Shown in pieces: positions 26,531-35,230 of a stretch of 64,000 bases of DNA; the stretch's first letter is position 1, and the number at the start of each line of letters is the position of its first letter. Location: contig NZ_BMDZ01000002.1 of the NCBI RefSeq assembly GCF_014636235.1, positions 1-64,000 on the forward strand. The letters are read 5' to 3'. The notes beneath the pieces are model-generated. The model saw nothing but the letters and a program-made list of their open reading frames with translations. It did no database searches and was not told the origin of the DNA. Source of the DNA: Tistrella bauzanensis. Its GTDB lineage: Bacteria > Pseudomonadota > Alphaproteobacteria > Tistrellales > Tistrellaceae. A program made the position numbers and the translations under genes.

Positions 26531-28228
26531 TCAGCCGGCCCGGAACTCGCCCACCGGCACCGGTGCGCCATAATACCAGCCCTGGGCACAGGCGTCCGGA
26601 TGATACATCGCCAGATGCAGGGCCTGCGCTTCCGTCTCGATGCCTTCCACCACCACATCGACCCCCAATGTTGCCGCCATCGAAAAGATCTGCGGCACGA
26701 TCGAGGCGCTCACCGCGTCGGTGCCGATGGCCGAGGTGAACAGCCGATCGATCTTGATCACGTCGACCGGCAACTGGGTGAGATGTGCCAGCCCGGAATA
26801 GCCGGTGCCGAAATCGTCGATATGAATGTGATAGCCATGGGATCGGATGGTGGTGATCGCCGCCGCCAGCCTGGCGTAGTCGGTGGTCGAACGCTCGGTG
26901 ATCTCCAGCGCCACGGCATCGGGCGACACGCCATGGCGGGCGGTCTCGGCATCCAGCATCGTCAGGAAAGCCGGATCGATCAGATCCGCCACCGTTACGT
27001 TGATGCCCAGTTGCAGCGGCGACGGGCCAGTCAGATATGGATGAAACTCCGCCAATGCCGTGCGGACGGCATAGCGCGCGATCTGCCCCATCAGACCCAC
27101 CCGCTCGCCCACGGCGATGACCTGTTCCGTCGGGATGTCGCGCCCCGACGGCGTGGTCAGCCGCAGCAGGGCTTCCGCACCGATCACCCGCCCGGTGCGG
27201 ACATGCACCACCGGTTGATAGACCAGTCGCAGCCGGCCGCGCGCAAGCGCCCGGCGCAGTTCCGCTTCGACCGACCGGCCGCGCCGCTGACGCAATGCGC
27301 CGAACAGGCCAAGCCCGCCGCCAGCCATGCCCCCCAGCAAGCCGATGCCTGCGCCGACCAGGGGCGGCTGGTCCAGAATACTCACCATTGCCGACGGCAT
27401 CGCAATGCAGACGTCGAACCATCGCGAACAGGCGCGCTCGACATCGGCAATGACAGTGGTGGTTTCCCCGCGGCCGTCTCCGCCGGTCATGCCGGCAGCA
27501 GCCGGCCGGTCGATGTCGCCGGCGAACGCCATGCCCGGACCGCCGGTGCCCCGGTCGGTGCCTGGCGAGGCATCATTGCCGGCGACATCGACCCAGGACT
27601 GCAACAAACGGCGCACTTCGGCATCGGCAATCCGCACCGTGCGGAAGATCTGACCGGTCCCGCGACTATAGATCACGGCCGGATGGCGCGCGGCCAGATC
27701 GCGGACCCTGCTGCCGATTTCGGTCTCGGACAGATAAACCACTGTCCGGCTGAAGCCGATCATGTCGGGGGATGTTCGGCGGGTTTCCGCATCGCGCGTC
27801 GCCGTCCAGACGTCGGCACCGCTCGGCGCCTGATAGGTGACAGGGCCCAGCGCCATCGGCGTCTCCAGCCGTCCCCACATGGCGGTGCAAACGATGGCAC
27901 CGTCGGCGCGGCGGGCGATGTCGCTGATGACCGGGTTGTCGAACAGGCGGTTTCTCAGGGTCGCCAGATCGGCATCTGAACAGGACGGGGCCTGATCCTC
28001 GTTGGACAACAGGATGACGCGGGTGGCGGTGCCGGTGAAGTCGTCCATCCGAGACACCATCTGTGCCAGTTCACTGCGTATGTCCGCACGGTCCATCTGC
28101 ACGAGAACAAGTTGCCCGGCAGTCAGTGCCATCGCAGCCCCCGTCAGCGCGGCCGCCGCGACCCCGGCCACCAGCCATGCAGACATGCCATCATGCTCGT
28201 CCCGCCGCCGACGGTTCCGGAAAAGCAT
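26531..28228 (-). CDS. CSS-motif/EAL-domain cyclic-di-GMP phosphodiesterase
   Basis: A 565-residue membrane protein. A membrane segment at about residues 16-40, a periplasmic region with cysteines (SCSDADL, IVCTAMW, ACSRWFDVC) of CSS-motif type, a second membrane segment near 285-305, then a C-terminal EAL domain from about 320. The EAL residues needed for c-di-GMP hydrolysis look complete: EALLR, N in GINVTV, E in LEITE, DDFGTGYS, K in VIKID, VVVEGIE, and the late Gln. No GGDEF domain is present. In enterobacterial relatives, disulphide state of the periplasmic cysteines controls activity. It probably lowers c-di-GMP and promotes motility. Converges on recQ. Confidence 0.88.
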   Translation of the reverse strand: MLFRNRRRRDEHDGMSAWLVAGVAAAALTGAAMALTAGQLVLVQMDRADIRSELAQMVSRMDDFTGTATRVILLSNEDQAPSCSDADLATLRNRLFDNPVISDIARRADGAIVCTAMWGRLETPMALGPVTYQAPSGADVWTATRDAETRRTSPDMIGFSRTVVYLSETEIGSRVRDLAARHPAVIYSRGTGQIFRTVRIADAEVRRLLQSWVDVAGNDASPGTDRGTGGPGMAFAGDIDRPAAAGMTGGDGRGETTTVIADVERACSRWFDVCIAMPSAMVSILDQPPLVGAGIGLLGGMAGGGLGLFGALRQRRGRSVEAELRRALARGRLRLVYQPVVHVRTGRVIGAEALLRLTTPSGRDIPTEQVIAVGERVGLMGQIARYAVRTALAEFHPYLTGPSPLQLGINVTVADLIDPAFLTMLDAETARHGVSPDAVALEITERSTTDYARLAAAITTIRSHGYHIHIDDFGTGYSGLAHLTQLPVDVIKIDRLFTSAIGTDAVSASIVPQIFSMAATLGVDVVVEGIETEAQALHLAMYHPDACAQGWYYGAPVPVGEFRAG

Positions 28229-28360
28229 GCGTCCCCTGCCCTTCGTGTCGACGCCCCGGTTCTGCCGGATTGCAGCCGATGTGACGTCATGAGACGAGTA
28301 TATGCGTCCCACGATCGCCGTACAGGGGCCATGCCGGACAAACGCTGTCCTGTGCAACCG

Positions 28361-28405
28361 CCTGTGCCAATCATGCCTGTGCCCATCACGCCTGTGCCAG
28401 TCACG
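28361..28405. repeat. Three-copy 15-bp tandem repeat
   Basis: CCTGTGCCAATCATG, CCTGTGCCCATCACG and CCTGTGCCAGTCACG stand head to tail between the EamA and EAL genes. The invariant part is CCTGTGCC-N-rT-CAyG. It lies 9 bp beyond the EamA stop codon. Confidence 0.8.
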
Positions 28406-28414
28406 CATATGCCT

Positions 28415-29323
28415 TCAGGCGCGTCTCGCCATACGCACGCCGGCGATCACCACCAGGACCCCCAGGACACGCGCCAGGGTGAGATCTTCTCCCAGCAGAA
28501 CCACCGCGACCGCGACCGCAACCACCGGTGTCAGATATGTGAAGACCATCGCCCGCGCGACCCCCAGGCGCGTGATGCCTTCATACCACCAGACGAAGGC
28601 CAGGGCTGCCGCGAAGACGACACTGAACCAGAAGGCGGCCCAGTGCCCCACGGTCAGCGCCTGCCATGGCTGATCCGCCAGATCCGGTGCCGCCAGCACC
28701 GTCAGCCCGATGGCACCGAACAACATGGTCCAGGCCGTCACCGCCAGCGGCCCCAGCCGTGCCAGCACGCCGCGCGACAGGGCCGAATACAGCGCCCATG
28801 CCGCTGCGGCGGCCATCATCATCGCATCGCCCGCCAGGCTGCCGCTTTCGATATGAAACCCGGTCAGGCTGTTGTTGACCACCAGTCCCACACCGGCGAA
28901 GGCGATCAGAATGCCGGCCCAGCCGCGCGCGCCGGCCTTCTGCCCCATCATCTGCCCCAGCAGTGCACCGAAGATGGGCGCCGCCGACATCATGATCGCG
29001 GCACTGGATGCGGCCGTGCGCTGCAGCCCGGCCGCCCAGAACCCCTGAAACGCCGTGATGCCGATCAGCCCCAGCCCGATCAGGGGCAGCACGTCGCCGC
29101 GCCCCAGGCTGAGCCGCACCCCGCGCAGGCGCAGCAGCACCAGAAGAATGGCCGCCCCGGCCAGATAACGGGTGGCCGAGAACGCCAGCGGCGAGATCTG
29201 GTCGAGCACCGATTTGGCGATGGGAAAGTTCAGACCCCAGATAACGGCCACACTGGCCACATAGAACTCGCCACCGCCGCGGCGTCGTGACGCCGCCGCG
29301 CCATTGCTGGTGTCGACCGCCAT
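28415..29323 (-). CDS. EamA/DMT-family transporter
   Basis: A 302-residue inner-membrane protein with ten predicted membrane segments in two EamA repeats (first near residues 20-150, second near 160-295). The first-repeat signature VIWGLNFPIAKSVLDQISPLAFSATRY is typical of drug/metabolite exporters such as RhaT- and YdcZ-like proteins. Substrates of this family range from amino acids to amines and cannot be read here. The ATG at 29323 lacks a conspicuous ribosome binding site. It precedes the EAL gene by 187 bp on the same strand, with the 15-bp repeat between them. Confidence 0.88.
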   Translation of the reverse strand: MAVDTSNGAAASRRRGGGEFYVASVAVIWGLNFPIAKSVLDQISPLAFSATRYLAGAAILLVLLRLRGVRLSLGRGDVLPLIGLGLIGITAFQGFWAAGLQRTAASSAAIMMSAAPIFGALLGQMMGQKAGARGWAGILIAFAGVGLVVNNSLTGFHIESGSLAGDAMMMAAAAAWALYSALSRGVLARLGPLAVTAWTMLFGAIGLTVLAAPDLADQPWQALTVGHWAAFWFSVVFAAALAFVWWYEGITRLGVARAMVFTYLTPVVAVAVAVVLLGEDLTLARVLGVLVVIAGVRMARRA

Positions 29324-29619
29324 GGCACGGGCTCTCCTTCAGGCGCATCCTCCACGCCGCCCGCCGCCATCGCGTCTCTGCCGCCGGCACCGCCGTCGAC
29401 GCAATCGTCGGAAAATCGGGCGCATGGCGGGGGCGATGGTCGCTCAGGGCGATACTGTCGCCGATCCTGCGCCGGTGGCCCGGATCGCGTCAAGCAAACG
29501 TTCGACCAATGCAGGTGCCCGATGACCGCGATCGTCAGCCACCTGTCGCTTAATGCCCCCGGTTGGTCACAGCCGGTGCCTGGCTTGACACGCCACCGGC
29601 ACAGCGATCCGGGCATGAT

Positions 29620-29769
29620 GATCTCGATGGTGAGCGGCCGGCATGTCTCGCCCGACATACCGGCCCTTGAACCCGCAACGCCGACCAGGCCGCGTGGACG
29701 CAGGCTCTCCAGCAAGCCTCAACCCTGTCGCCTTTCACGGCGGTCGCGCAGCGCGACCGCCGTTTTTTT
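29620..29769 (+). ncRNA. Candidate small RNA ending at an intrinsic terminator
   Basis: Three stem-loops follow one another on the plus strand: GGCCGGcATGTC / GACATaCCGGCC at 29636-29665 with a 6-nt loop; AGGCT / AGCCT at 29702-29719 with loop CTCCAGCA, which could pair with Shine-Dalgarno sequences; and the terminator at 29738-29769. TTGACA occurs at 29585-29590, but a good -10 is not visible, so the 5' end is a guess. No gene on this strand ends before the terminator. Confidence 0.4.
29738..29769 (+). terminator. Strong rho-independent terminator
   Basis: Arms CGGCGGTCGCG (29738-29748) and CGCGACCGCCG (29752-29762) pair perfectly over 11 bp around a 3-nt loop and are followed by seven T residues. 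Confidence 0.9.
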
Positions 29770-29937
29770 GATGTGTGTGGTGGAGGGGTGCGGCCCAGGT
29801 GACACAGATGGTGGCGGCAGCGCCACAAGGTGGTCCATTCCGATGCGGCCCCACCCACCGGGCTTTGCAGAGCAGCCGTTCCGGCCCTATATCGCTGAGA
29901 GCACGATCGCACTGCACAATTCGAGGCATTCACCGTC

Positions 29938-31086
29938 ATGATCGATCGCCAGCCCACTGATCGTCCTCAGAAAGACCATGTCGACGATCCGATCGGCGAT
30001 ACGTCGCAGGTGTCGCCCAGCAGCGGGCAGCCCGCGGCCGCCATCCGCGCTGCCGCCAGGCGAGCCGGGGTGGTGAAGGTCAAGCCGGTGTCGCTGGCCC
30101 TTCAGGGCGGCGGGTCCCACGGTGCCTATACCTGGGGCGTGCTCGACCGTCTGCTTGAAGAGGAGAGCTTCGGTGTCGAGGCCGTCAGCGGCACCAGTGC
30201 CGGCGCCCTGAACGCGGCGGCGCTGGTGGCCGGGTTCGAAACCGATGGCCGCGCCGGCGCCCGCAGGGCGCTGGACCAGCTATGGCAGGCAGTGATGGAG
30301 GCCAGCCGGTTCAGTCCGATGCGCCGGACACTGCTCGACCGGCTGATGGGCGGCTGGAACATGGACCAGAGCCCGGCCCGGATGCTGTTCGACCTGACCA
30401 GCCGGTTCGTGTCGCCCTATCAGTTCAATCCGCTGAACATCAACCCGCTGCGCAGTGTGGTGGCCGAGGCCATCGACCTCGACGCCGTGCGACGCTGTGG
30501 CGCGGTCAAGCTGTTCGTGTCCGCCACCAATGTGCGGACGGGCAAGATCAAGGTGTTCGAGAACGCCGCCATCACCCCTGAAGCCCTGCTCGCATCAGCC
30601 TGCCTGCCCTATGTCTTCCAGGCGGTCGAGATCGAGAACGAGGCCTATTGGGACGGGGGCTATATGGGAAATCCGGCGATTTTCCCACTGATCTATGGCG
30701 CCGAGACCGCAGATGTGGTGATCATCCAGGTGACGCCGATCAACCGGCCCGATGTGCCCCACAGCGCCACCGAGATCTGGGAGCGGGTCAACGAAATCAG
30801 CTTCAATTCGTCGCTGATGCGCGAGATGCGCGCCATCGGCTTCGTCGCACGGCTGCTGGACGAGAACCGGCTGGACCCCCGGCGCTACAAGCGCATGCGG
30901 ATGCACTGGATCGACGGCGAACAGGAGATGGTGCCGCTGGGCAGCTTCTCCAAAATGAATGCCGACCGCGACTTCATCCTGCATCTGCGCGATATCGGCC
31001 GCGCCTCAGCCGACACCTGGCTTGCCGCCCATGCCGACAAGATCGGCCGGGAGTCGAGCGTCGACCTCGTGGAGAAGTTTCTGTGA
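29938..31086 (+). CDS. Patatin-like phospholipase with DUF3734 tail
   Basis: A 382-residue cytoplasmic lipid acyl hydrolase. The oxyanion loop QGGGSHGAYTWG is near residue 60, the nucleophile elbow GTSAG near 88, and the catalytic Asp in DGGYMGNP near 240: a complete Ser-Asp dyad. The C-terminal 100 residues (from RVNEISFNSSLMREMRAI to the end) match DUF3734, common in alphaproteobacterial patatins. The N-terminal 45 residues are polar. It lacks a signal peptide. Its stop overlaps the GTG start of the L,D-transpeptidase (GTGA), so the two are translated together, which suggests an envelope-maintenance role. Confidence 0.92.
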   Translation: MIDRQPTDRPQKDHVDDPIGDTSQVSPSSGQPAAAIRAAARRAGVVKVKPVSLALQGGGSHGAYTWGVLDRLLEEESFGVEAVSGTSAGALNAAALVAGFETDGRAGARRALDQLWQAVMEASRFSPMRRTLLDRLMGGWNMDQSPARMLFDLTSRFVSPYQFNPLNINPLRSVVAEAIDLDAVRRCGAVKLFVSATNVRTGKIKVFENAAITPEALLASACLPYVFQAVEIENEAYWDGGYMGNPAIFPLIYGAETADVVIIQVTPINRPDVPHSATEIWERVNEISFNSSLMREMRAIGFVARLLDENRLDPRRYKRMRMHWIDGEQEMVPLGSFSKMNADRDFILHLRDIGRASADTWLAAHADKIGRESSVDLVEKFL

Positions 31087-32594
31087 ACACGGTCATTGCC
31101 GCACACCGCCACACGGCCAGGACAAGCCTGATCGGCGCGACGCTGATCGGCCTTGCCGTCACGGCCGCCCTGCCCGCCTGGGCGCAGACCGCCACCGCCA
31201 CCGCCGGTGCCACCGTCGGCGCCGCCACGCGCTCGACCACGCCGCAGAAGGCTGACGGCCCCCGCGGCGTCATCGGCCAGATGCAGACCATGATCACACG
31301 CCACGAGGACACGCTGGTCGATCTGGCCCGTACCCTGAACGTGGGGTATGTCGAGCTGTTGACCGCCAATCCAGGGGTGGAGCCGTGGCTGCCGGGCGAA
31401 GGCACGCAGATCGTGGTCCCCAAGGCCCATCTGCTGCCGGACGTGGCCCCTGAAGGCATCGTGGTCAACATGGGCGACCTCCGGGTCTATTTCTTCCCCA
31501 AGAATGGCGGCACGCCGGTCAGCTTCCCGATCGGCATCGGCCGCGAAGGCTTTGCCACGCCCTATGGCAGCACGCGCATCACGCTGAAGCGCGACGGGCC
31601 GACCTGGACCCCGACGCCGTCGATGCGCGCCCGCAACCCTGATCTTCCGGCCTTTGTCGGCCCCGGCCCGCAGAACCCGCTTGGCACCCATGCGATGAAC
31701 ATGGGCTGGCCGAATTATGTCATCCACGGCACCCATCGCCCCTATGGTATCGGCCGGCGGGTCAGCCAGGGCTGTGTGCGGCTATATCCTGAAGACATCA
31801 TCAAGCTGTTCGCAATGACCGAGGTCGGCACCAAGGTGACGGTCATCGACCAGCCGGCCAAAGTGCAGCTGATCGACGGCGCGCTGTATCTTCAGGTCCA
31901 TCCCACCCAGATGCAGGTCGACCAGATCGAGGAGGTCGGCAAGTTCACGCCGGAGCCGATGCCGGAAGTGGAGCCCAAGGTCGCCACGGCCGCGACCCGT
32001 GCCGGCCTTCGGGTCGACTGGGCGGCGGTGACCCGTGCCGTGATCGAGCGCAGCGGCATTCCGGTCAAGGTGTCGGTTGGTGGCAACACGATCCGGGAAC
32101 TGGCGGCCGTCAAGATCGACCCGCCCAGGGCGGCCGGCCGGGCCAATCCGCAGGATCGCGAGGCGCCGGCGGAAGATGGCGGGCCGCTGCGCCTGACGCC
32201 GGCCTCGACCGGCACCAGTGCGATGACGCCGCTCGCTCCCGTCCCCGCCGGAAGCAGTGCCGGTACCGGGCCTGCGAACAACGCCGCTGCGCTGCCGGCA
32301 CCCTCGATCGACCCCCGGGTCGACCCGCTGACGGCCCATACCTTCCCGGCCGAGATCAAGCCGGTGGAACCCATCCGCCCCGGCGGCGGCGATGGTGTGG
32401 TGACGCTGAGCGTGTCGCCGCAGGCGCCGCGATCGGGTGCCAACATCCGGCCGCCGGTGCCATCCGCCTCTGTCCAGCAGCCATCGGGACAACAGCCATC
32501 GGGTCGGCCCGCCTCGATCTATGAGCCCGAACCGATCGATCCGAACCGCATTCCGCGCGGCGCGCCGTTGCAGCTGATCCGACCCGCCGATTGA
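31083..32594 (+). CDS. Periplasmic L,D-transpeptidase with LysM-like domain
   Basis: A 503-residue exported enzyme. GTG at 31083 is used because it overlaps the patatin stop, has GGAG eight bases upstream, and starts a proper signal peptide ending near ALPAWA-Q (about residue 34). A LysM-like segment (HEDTLVDLARTLNVGYVELLTANPG) precedes the YkuD catalytic domain at about residues 130-260, with the active-site pattern H..(YGIGRRVSQGC)..R and nucleophile Cys231. The long Pro/Ala-rich C-terminus (about 300-503) is low complexity and may reach through the periplasm. It makes 3-3 peptidoglycan cross-links or anchors lipoprotein; an alanine-rich lipoprotein gene lies nearby on the other strand. Confidence 0.9.
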   Translation: MNTVIAAHRHTARTSLIGATLIGLAVTAALPAWAQTATATAGATVGAATRSTTPQKADGPRGVIGQMQTMITRHEDTLVDLARTLNVGYVELLTANPGVEPWLPGEGTQIVVPKAHLLPDVAPEGIVVNMGDLRVYFFPKNGGTPVSFPIGIGREGFATPYGSTRITLKRDGPTWTPTPSMRARNPDLPAFVGPGPQNPLGTHAMNMGWPNYVIHGTHRPYGIGRRVSQGCVRLYPEDIIKLFAMTEVGTKVTVIDQPAKVQLIDGALYLQVHPTQMQVDQIEEVGKFTPEPMPEVEPKVATAATRAGLRVDWAAVTRAVIERSGIPVKVSVGGNTIRELAAVKIDPPRAAGRANPQDREAPAEDGGPLRLTPASTGTSAMTPLAPVPAGSSAGTGPANNAAALPAPSIDPRVDPLTAHTFPAEIKPVEPIRPGGGDGVVTLSVSPQAPRSGANIRPPVPSASVQQPSGQQPSGRPASIYEPEPIDPNRIPRGAPLQLIRPAD

Positions 32595-32756
32595 CGCCTG
32601 CCGGTATGGCTGCCCAATGACGCCTGGCACGGCATCGGCGCAGCCGACGCGACACTCTTGAGGCAAATACGCAACAACTGCATCTGTTGCCACAGATGAC
32701 GCGGGTGCCGTCGGGTCTGTTCAACGACAACGGGTCTGGTAAACGATGAAACGACC

Positions 32757-32790
32757 AAGGGGGCCGGCAGTTCACACAGCCGGCCCCCTT
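32757..32790 (+). terminator. Long hairpin after the L,D-transpeptidase
   Basis: AAGGGGGCCGGC (32757-32768) and GCCGGCCCCCTT (32779-32790) form a perfect 12-bp stem with a 10-nt loop. There is no long T run, so termination may be weak or the hairpin may protect the mRNA 3' end. Confidence 0.6.
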
Positions 32791-32884
32791 GGGTCTGGTC
32801 GTCTGGTCGTCCCTAATCGCCGCCGGGCGCATGACTGGTACCGCAGAGCCTTTCGCCCCCGGTGCCTGCATCCGTCAGACGGCA

Positions 32885-32918
32885 AAACCCCCGGCTGGAC
32901 ACATCCCGCCGGGGGTTT
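32885..32918 (-). terminator. Terminator of the alanine-rich lipoprotein gene
   Basis: On the minus strand AAACCCCCGGC and GCCGGGGGTTT form a perfect 11-bp stem with a 12-nt loop, closed by TTTT. It lies 30 bp after the lipoprotein stop codon. Confidence 0.75.
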
Positions 32919-32948
32919 CCACTGCGCCGGCCGGGCCGGCGCAGTCGA

Positions 32949-33224
32949 TCACTTGCGCTGGCCGGCGCTGAACGCACGCTCGGCGCGCTCGGCGGCACGC
33001 TCGGCGCGGTCGGCCGACGAGGCAGCCGCCTGGGCGCTGCGGGCGGATTCGGCCGCCGAGGCGCGCGAGGCATCGGCGCTCTGCTTCGCCTGGGCCGCGG
33101 TGGTCTTCGCCTCATTCAGCATCATGCGATCCTCGTCCGAGAGGCTCGCGCAGCCGGCGACCGCGATCAGGGCGGTGGCGCCGAAGAGAGGCAGCGCAAC
33201 GCGCTTGATACGGTTCATATTCAT
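32949..33224 (-). CDS. Small alanine-rich (Lpp-like) outer-membrane lipoprotein
   Basis: A 91-residue lipoprotein. The signal peptide ends in the lipobox AVAGC at about residue 24. The mature part (CASLSDEDRMMLNEAKTTAA...) is one long helix with heptad-spaced alanines and alternating Ala/Arg/Glu, the alanine-zipper pattern of Lpp and OprI. The C-terminus ends in GQRK; a terminal lysine is the residue that L,D-transpeptidases link to peptidoglycan in Lpp, and an L,D-transpeptidase gene lies 350 bp away. The ATG at 33224 has GGAG about seven bases upstream. It is a free-standing gene with its own terminator, as expected for an abundant structural lipoprotein. Confidence 0.88.
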   Translation of the reverse strand: MNMNRIKRVALPLFGATALIAVAGCASLSDEDRMMLNEAKTTAAQAKQSADASRASAAESARSAQAAASSADRAERAAERAERAFSAGQRK

Positions 33225-33490
33225 GACATATCTCCAGTTATCTGGGCAGCATGTGGCGCACCCACATGCATACCGTTCAGACCGTAGCATAACATCCGTC
33301 ACGTTTCACCGGTCCGCGGCGCGCCTTTGCCGTCATGTCACGAGACGCATAGAGATTGTTGCCCATATATCACAGTGAAGCGCATATCACAACAAAGCGC
33401 CGGCCAGGCCCTCCATGGGCCATCCCTCCACGGGCCGCCCGTGCCCCGGCACCGGCCCCCGGGAAAATACTCTGCCGGGCGGATGGTTCC

Positions 33491-34423
33491 TTATGCCGCC
33501 GGCAGCAGCCAGCCGCGGCTGATCATCACCGCCTCGCCACTCAGGCGCGCGGAGATAATGCCGGTGTGATCCAGGTCGATCGCCAGATCCAGGCGGCTGG
33601 GCCGGCCCATGGCCTCGCCCTGAACGATGGTCCACGACACGGTTGCCGGAACCAGAACCTGCTCGATCGCGGCCAGCCACCCGGCCAGCGCCATGGCGGC
33701 GGACCCGGTGGCCGGATCTTCGGCAATGCCGACCGAGGGCCCGAACATCCGTGCGCGCACCCGCCGGGCCGCCCGGTCGACCACCATGGGATAGACCAGC
33801 CGCGACGGCGAACCGTGCGGCAGGATCCGGTCGAATGCGGCGAGGTCCGCCCGACAGCGGTCGAGATCGGCGTCCCGCATCAGCGGCACGAACAGGAATG
33901 GCAGACCTGCCGACACCACGGCCGCGCCATCGGCAATCGCGTCGGGCGACAGGCCCAGAAGCGCTGCCAGCGCCTCCCGATCGGGCGCATCGGCGACGGG
34001 TGCCGGGCATATGGGTGCGCCCATCACCGCCCTCCGCGCGCCGGTCGCCGTATCGGTCCGCAGCTCCACCGCAACCGGCCCGGCCTGTTCTTCGATCACC
34101 AGACGCAATGGCATGTCGTCGATGGCGGCCGACAGGCGCCCAAGCGCCGCCAGCATCAGAACACCGCCAATGGTCGGATGGCCCGCGAACGGTAACTCCG
34201 CCTGCGGCGAGAAGATCCGGAACCGCAGATCGCAATCCGCGCGGTCCGATGGCAGCACGAACGTCGTCTCGGACAGGTTGAATTCCCGCGCGATGGCCTG
34301 CATCGCCGTGCCGTCGAGCCCGGCCGCATCGGGCACGACCGCCAGCGGATTGCCCCCGAAGGGACGATCGGTGAACACGTCGGCGGTGACAAAAAACCGG
34401 CCTTCCGGACAATCGGCGTCCAT
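33491..34423 (-). CDS. PhzF-family isomerase/epimerase-like protein
   Basis: A 310-residue protein of the PhzF/diaminopimelate-epimerase fold. The N-terminal signature (TADVFTDRPFGGNPLAVVPDA) and the catalytic glutamate in NLSETTFVL are present, as are FTPxxELPFAGHPT-like (FSPQAELPFAGHPTIGG) and EDPATGSAAMALAGW. PhzF isomerises a phenazine precursor, but most members have unknown substrates, and no phenazine gene is present here. The gene is isolated: about 260 bp separate it from the lipoprotein gene and from the divergent OsmC gene. No function beyond the family can be assigned. Confidence 0.88.
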   Translation of the reverse strand: MDADCPEGRFFVTADVFTDRPFGGNPLAVVPDAAGLDGTAMQAIAREFNLSETTFVLPSDRADCDLRFRIFSPQAELPFAGHPTIGGVLMLAALGRLSAAIDDMPLRLVIEEQAGPVAVELRTDTATGARRAVMGAPICPAPVADAPDREALAALLGLSPDAIADGAAVVSAGLPFLFVPLMRDADLDRCRADLAAFDRILPHGSPSRLVYPMVVDRAARRVRARMFGPSVGIAEDPATGSAAMALAGWLAAIEQVLVPATVSWTIVQGEAMGRPSRLDLAIDLDHTGIISARLSGEAVMISRGWLLPAA

Positions 34424-34783
34424 GGTTTGCCCACTTTCGGTAGAAGCTTTGATCTGATGACTGCCTGAACTGGCCGGTCGGCGGCGCCTTCGGTCCCGAT
34501 TCGATCGCGATCTTGCACTGGCGCGCAGCCCGGCGTCACCCCCTCATCCGCGCCCGATCACAGACCCTGCCACAGACCGCGCCACAAACGCCGGGCGGAG
34601 GGCTCCCGTCAGTCCCCGCTCTGGCCGCGCGGCTTCGGGCATGCTTTACTCTCGCTCCGCACGAGACATATCGTCGACGTGATGCACATGGCAGACGGGG
34701 GGCGGCTGCGGGCCTCCCGTGCCGGCGCAGATGCCGGCGCCAGATCAGCAGATACCGGCACGATAAAAGCAGACGGGTTTCAG

Positions 34784-35230
34784 ATGACGATGACGGCGCG
34801 CGTGTCCTGGCTGGACGGAATGATGTTCGTGGGCGAAAGCGGTTCAGGGCATTCGGTGGTGATGGACGGGGCGCCCGACCACGGCGGCCGCAATCACGGC
34901 ATCCGTCCCATGGAAATGCTGCTGCTGGGCATGGGCGGCTGCTCGGCCTTCGACGTCGTGCAGATCCTGAAGAAGGGCCGCCAGCCGATCGCCGGCTGCC
35001 GGATCGAGATCGAGGGCGACCGCGCCGAAACCGACCCCAAGGTCTATACCCGTATCGTGATGCGCTATGTGGTGTTCGGCGACGGCCTCGACCTCGCCCG
35101 GGTCGAGCGGGCGGTGGCGCTGTCGGCGGAAAAATACTGCTCGGCCTCGATCATGATGGGCAAGACCGCAGAGATCGAGCACGTGATCGAGTTGAGGCCG
35201 GCGGCGGCGGCGCGCGATGCCGAGGTCTGA
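34784..35230 (+). CDS. OsmC-family protein, YhfA-like
   Basis: A 148-residue protein of the OsmC fold. The two redox cysteines are in MGGCSAFDVV and EKYCSASIMM, spaced as in OsmC/Ohr peroxidases, though the YhfA branch has no proven peroxidase role. The ATG at 34784 was chosen because family members of about 135-150 aa begin at this point; upstream starts at 34679-34688 would add a low-complexity stretch. Its last 14 bases overlap the Bcr/CflA transporter start, so the two genes are cotranscribed. Confidence 0.88.
   Translation: MTMTARVSWLDGMMFVGESGSGHSVVMDGAPDHGGRNHGIRPMEMLLLGMGGCSAFDVVQILKKGRQPIAGCRIEIEGDRAETDPKVYTRIVMRYVVFGDGLDLARVERAVALSAEKYCSASIMMGKTAEIEHVIELRPAAAARDAEV

Larger units (their letters stand above)
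29324..29937. other. 614-bp intergenic region with candidate small RNA
   Basis: No convincing protein gene is found here; the frames that are open have composition unlike the neighbours and no ribosome binding site. It contains a rightward structured segment ending in a strong intrinsic terminator (29738-29769) and then the promoter region of the patatin gene. Confidence 0.6.
32595..32948. other. Convergent gap with two terminator hairpins
   Basis: This 354-bp gap between the convergent transpeptidase and lipoprotein genes contains no gene. It holds the hairpin at 32757-32790 on the transpeptidase side and the hairpin at 32885-32918 on the lipoprotein side. Confidence 0.6.

Noticed and set aside
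29522..29941. Plus-strand open frame of 139 codons before the patatin gene
   Set aside because: It runs through the strong terminator at 29738-29769, lacks a ribosome binding site, and has no recognisable fold.
30648..31082. N-terminal 145-codon extension of the L,D-transpeptidase frame
   Set aside because: It lies out of frame inside the patatin gene; GTG 31083 has a ribosome binding site and gives a proper signal peptide.
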